A stretch of DNA of 6,715 nucleotides, taken from NCBI GenBank assembly GCA_003505715.1, contig DNXU01000367.1, forward strand, positions 43,697 through 50,411, given 5' to 3'. Shown one piece after another: positions 4,995 through 6,715 of this stretch. This DNA is from Cyanobacteria bacterium UBA8803 (GTDB taxonomy: Bacteria; Cyanobacteriota; Cyanobacteriia; Cyanobacteriales; Coleofasciculaceae). The translations under genes were made by a program, and so were the position numbers. The notes under the pieces were generated by a model that saw nothing but the letters and a program-made list of their open reading frames with translations, had not been told where the DNA came from and did no database searches. Positions within the stretch are counted from its first letter, which is position 1. The number at the start of each line of letters is the position of its first letter.

Positions 4995-5975
4995 CTATTT
5001 CGCTTGATCCTGCACTTTAGTAGGGCTGGCAAGGTCGGTCTGAGGGTAAACTGACCATTGATTTGAACCACTGCCGACACCTGACTTGGCTTCTTGAGAG
5101 CGGCGGAGGCTCATATCCTGGTTCAGGCGCTCAATCTCTTCTGGGGTGTGCTTGCTACCTTTAATCGGCTCCTCAATCAATCCCTGGGTTTCAACTACAT
5201 GTTGATAGGGGTTCTCGATATACTCCCACTTCTCGCCAGCATCCCAGGGACCCTGACCCTGATTCCATGGTCCGCGGATACTAGCCCCATTGGACATGTT
5301 CATATAGGTGTGAGTGTAACGCGGGTCGCCTTGGAGTACCCCTGGTGGGAAGTTCGGCTCGATAGTTTCCAGCGCTGCTGCGAACATCTGGAAGTGAGCA
5401 ATCTCCCTAGTCATCAAAAAGCCCATGGTTTCTTTAACGTAGGGATCGTCAGTAAATTGGAGCAAATACTCGTAAACAATTTTCGCCCGCGATTCGGCAG
5501 CGATATCTGAGCGCAGATCCACAGTTAGGTCACCATTAGCATTAATATAAGCACCAGTCCAAGGCACCCCCTGACTGTTGGTCAGTGTAGGGGCACCACC
5601 AGAGAGTACTAGAAACTGCGGATTAGTCATCGCCTGGTGGAGCATCTGCTCCTTCTCCGCCAAGCCGGAGAAAAGATTCATCATGGGACTCTGCTCCGCA
5701 GCGTTCTTGAGTTCACCGTTGACTCCGTCTAGAAGCATCGTAATAGTTGCCCCAACAATTTCGAGGTGGCTCAACTCCTCCGTGGCGATATCCATGAGCA
5801 GGTCGTACTTGTCGGGATACGCTTGACGGGCAGCAAATGCTTGAATGAAATACTGGATTGCCGCCTTCAGTTCGCCATTTCCTCCACCGAACTGTTCTAG
5901 GAGCAAGCTAGCAAAGCGCGGATCGGGACCTGATACACGCGCATTAAATTCCAGTTCTTTTACATGATAGAACAT
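4995..5975 (-). CDS. Manganese (non-haem) catalase
   Basis: This ferritin-like four-helix-bundle enzyme breaks hydrogen peroxide into water and oxygen at a di-manganese centre. In the 326-residue protein the expected five ligands can be placed: E35 (GELKAA), E67 and H70 (EELSH), E161 (AAESR) and H194 (REIAH). The 33-residue spacing from E161 to H194 equals that between the corresponding ligands of the Lactobacillus plantarum enzyme. The C-terminal segment with MSNG (227-230) and RGPWNQG (234-240) is characteristic of the family, followed by a charged, probably flexible tail. No signal peptide is visible, so it is likely cytoplasmic. The start is ATG at 5975, opening with MFYHVKELEF as family members do; only a weak GGGAAA lies upstream. 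It is convergent with the PEBP-family gene and divergent from a cyclic-nucleotide-binding protein, with which it shares a 212-base AT-rich regulatory gap. In cyanobacteria such enzymes are linked to peroxide and desiccation tolerance (family knowledge). Confidence 0.95.
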   Translation of the reverse strand: MFYHVKELEFNARVSGPDPRFASLLLEQFGGGNGELKAAIQYFIQAFAARQAYPDKYDLLMDIATEELSHLEIVGATITMLLDGVNGELKNAAEQSPMMNLFSGLAEKEQMLHQAMTNPQFLVLSGGAPTLTNSQGVPWTGAYINANGDLTVDLRSDIAAESRAKIVYEYLLQFTDDPYVKETMGFLMTREIAHFQMFAAALETIEPNFPPGVLQGDPRYTHTYMNMSNGASIRGPWNQGQGPWDAGEKWEYIENPYQHVVETQGLIEEPIKGSKHTPEEIERLNQDMSLRRSQEAKSGVGSGSNQWSVYPQTDLASPTKVQDQAK

Positions 5976-6039
5976 CTTAGTTTCCCGTACTGGTGTGCTA
6001 TTTCTAAGTAGGTATGCTGCGATAAATGATGAATAAATT

Positions 6040-6080
6040 CAGGCATGAAAACAATTATAATATCTGAACTTTTATGCCTG
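6040..6080. promoter_or_regulatory. Divergent promoter core inside an inverted repeat
   Basis: The arms CAGGCATGAAAA (6040-6051) and TTTTATGCCTG (6070-6080) are complementary apart from one extra G in the left arm. The segment between them contains ATTATAAT (6054-6061), which is self-complementary, so a TATAAT -10 box is available on both strands: 6056-6061 on plus and 6059-6054 on minus. Neither strand has a good -35 box at the right distance, which suggests activator dependence or an alternative sigma factor. Leaders of about 70 bases for the catalase and about 120 bases for the CNB gene would result. The arms could be the operator of a shared regulator. Confidence 0.5.
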
Positions 6081-6153
6081 ATTATTACTCACTTATCCCT
6101 TAAAGTAACTTTCATAAATTGTTAGAACGTCTATCGAAAGTAAGAGTTTAAAA

Positions 6154-6159
6154 TATAAA
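6154..6159 (+). promoter_or_regulatory. Alternative -10 box for the CNB-domain gene
   Basis: TATAAA lies 28 bases upstream of the ATG at 6188 in an A-rich run, with no recognisable -35 at standard spacing. It is a second, weaker candidate promoter that would serve only the CNB-domain gene. Confidence 0.2.
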
Positions 6160-6175
6160 AACAAGTTGCAGTTTG

Positions 6176-6180
6176 AAGGA
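6176..6180 (+). promoter_or_regulatory. Shine-Dalgarno of the CNB-domain gene
   Basis: AAGGA lies 7 bases upstream of the ATG at 6188. It decides the start in favour of that ATG over the in-frame TTG at 6173, which would overlap the ribosome binding site itself. Confidence 0.75.
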
Positions 6181-6187
6181 ACAAACG

Positions 6188-6640
6188 ATGGACTCCGAGC
6201 GCTATATCGATGACTCAGGCACCACAACCGATAGCTACTTGCTACTTGGCGATCGCTCGGAAGAGGAATGGGCGAGATTCATTGAATATACAGAGTCTCG
6301 CTACTATAACGCGGGCGACTTGCTAGTCCAGCAAAATCAGATCGAGCGCGTGGTGCATATCCTTACCGATGGACAGGTCGAGGTTGTCGTTACCGATAAA
6401 CGAACCAATAGTCAGCAGCGAATTGCTACCATTGAGGCGGGGTCAGTCTTCGGCGAGCAGTCTTTTGTTGATGGTAAACCCCGCTCTGCCTCAGTCGTGG
6501 CGTTAACCGATTGCTGCGTGCTAAGTTTAACCTTAGAGGCATTCCAACAATTGCAAAGGGACGAGCCGGAAATCGCTTTTGCCTTCCTGTTCGATATCGC
6601 ACGCACGCTATCACTGCGCCTGCGTATATCTTTAAACTGA
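6188..6640 (+). CDS. Stand-alone cyclic nucleotide-binding domain protein
   Basis: The 150-residue protein consists of a short acidic N terminus (1-25) and a single CNB (CAP-effector) domain from about 27 to 145. The beta-roll is seen as AGDLLVQQ (42-49), VVHILTDGQVEVVV (55-68) and RIATIEAGSVFGE. The phosphate-binding cassette reads F88-G-E90 followed by PRSASVV with R99; the glutamate and arginine that contact the ribose and phosphate in cAMP-binding members are both kept, so real nucleotide binding is plausible. A C-terminal helix (about 127-146) follows. There is no helix-turn-helix, kinase, channel or other output domain, so it cannot act like CRP on its own; it may sense nucleotide for a partner, or the fold may be used for protein contact. 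The ATG at 6188 follows AAGGA. It diverges from the Mn-catalase and ends before a hairpin, so it is likely monocistronic. Its partner and ligand are unknown. Confidence 0.85.
   Translation: MDSERYIDDSGTTTDSYLLLGDRSEEEWARFIEYTESRYYNAGDLLVQQNQIERVVHILTDGQVEVVVTDKRTNSQQRIATIEAGSVFGEQSFVDGKPRSASVVALTDCCVLSLTLEAFQQLQRDEPEIAFAFLFDIARTLSLRLRISLN
6249..6256. repeat. HIP1 octamer in the CNB-domain gene
   Basis: An exact GCGATCGC palindrome encoding part of G-D-R-S (residues 21-24), the same tetrapeptide as at the glmU HIP1 site, because the octamer is in the same reading frame in both. Confidence 0.85.
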
Positions 6641-6645
6641 CACCC

Positions 6646-6678
6646 TCCACCCCCAAATCTTACGATTATGGGAGTGGA
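6646..6678 (+). terminator. Hairpin downstream of the CNB-domain gene
   Basis: TCCACCCCCA (6646-6655) pairs with TGGGAGTGGA (6669-6678) at nine of ten positions. Inside it AATC (6656-6659) pairs with GATT (6664-6667) around a TTAC loop, with one bulged A. The stem begins 6 bases after the stop codon. Only two T residues follow, so it is a probable but not canonical terminator. The remaining bases to 6715 show no gene. Confidence 0.55.
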
Positions 6679-6715
6679 TTGCCAATATCACTCTAACCAC
6701 CTGAATCGCGAGGGG

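Noticed and set aside
4872..5054. A plus-strand reading frame of 60 codons, rich in Ser, Pro, Leu and His.
   Set aside because: It is the translation of the CTCACTCC array plus the antisense of the catalase 3' end. It has no Shine-Dalgarno sequence and no domain; such Ser-Leu-Thr-Pro runs are a common annotation artefact of these repeats.
5094..5510. A plus-strand reading frame of 138 codons.
   Set aside because: It is antisense to the Mn-catalase, whose ligand residues are all in place; the antisense product shows no family features.
6173..6187. A five-codon upstream extension of the CNB gene from TTG.
   Set aside because: The extension would contain the AAGGA ribosome binding site that is correctly spaced for the ATG at 6188.
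1..6715. A defence island, prophage, transposon, CRISPR array or tRNA gene.
   Set aside because: Every gene is assigned to a known family of mostly housekeeping or stress function, the repeats are tandem and short with no spacer pattern, and no transposase, integrase or tRNA cloverleaf was seen.

Overview
The window is almost certainly cyanobacterial. The octamer GCGATCGC (the cyanobacterial HIP1 palindrome) occurs four times in 6.7 kb, where about 0.1 would be expected by chance. The intergenic gaps carry heptanucleotide tandem arrays like the STRR repeats of filamentous cyanobacteria, and the gene set (fabD with plsC, glmU, a Mn-catalase) fits. A filamentous genus is the best guess; the species cannot be named from this sequence. 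All seven genes appear intact, with no frameshift seen.

Layout. Positions 115-2570 hold three genes on the minus strand, transcribed fabD, tadA, plsC: malonyl-CoA:ACP transacylase, tRNA adenosine deaminase and a 1-acylglycerol-3-phosphate acyltransferase. FabD makes malonyl-ACP for fatty acid synthesis and PlsC uses acyl chains for phospholipid, so these two share a pathway; TadA serves tRNA decoding. Divergent from fabD is glmU (2725-4092, plus strand), the bifunctional enzyme making UDP-GlcNAc for peptidoglycan and envelope sugars. After a strong hairpin comes a probable PEBP/YbhB-family lipoprotein (4184-4783, plus). It converges on a manganese catalase (4995-5975, minus) across a gap filled by a purine-rich tract facing a pyrimidine-rich octamer array. 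Divergent from the catalase is a small stand-alone cyclic-nucleotide-binding-domain protein (6188-6640, plus), followed by a terminator-like hairpin.

No gene-free stretch exceeds 300 bases; the largest gaps (892-1094, 4784-4994, 5976-6187) hold repeats or regulatory sequence. I see no tRNA, rRNA, CRISPR array, transposase or phage gene.

The most interesting points are: (1) the 212-bp catalase/CNB divergent region, where an inverted repeat encloses a self-complementary ATTATAAT that offers a TATAAT box on each strand; (2) repeats that reach into genes, one copy encoding the last five residues and stop of TadA with a perfect inverted copy just upstream of the gene, and one array ending next to the fabD start codon; and (3) the long purine/pyrimidine fold-back between convergent genes. 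I find no clear evidence of a new defence or mobile system.
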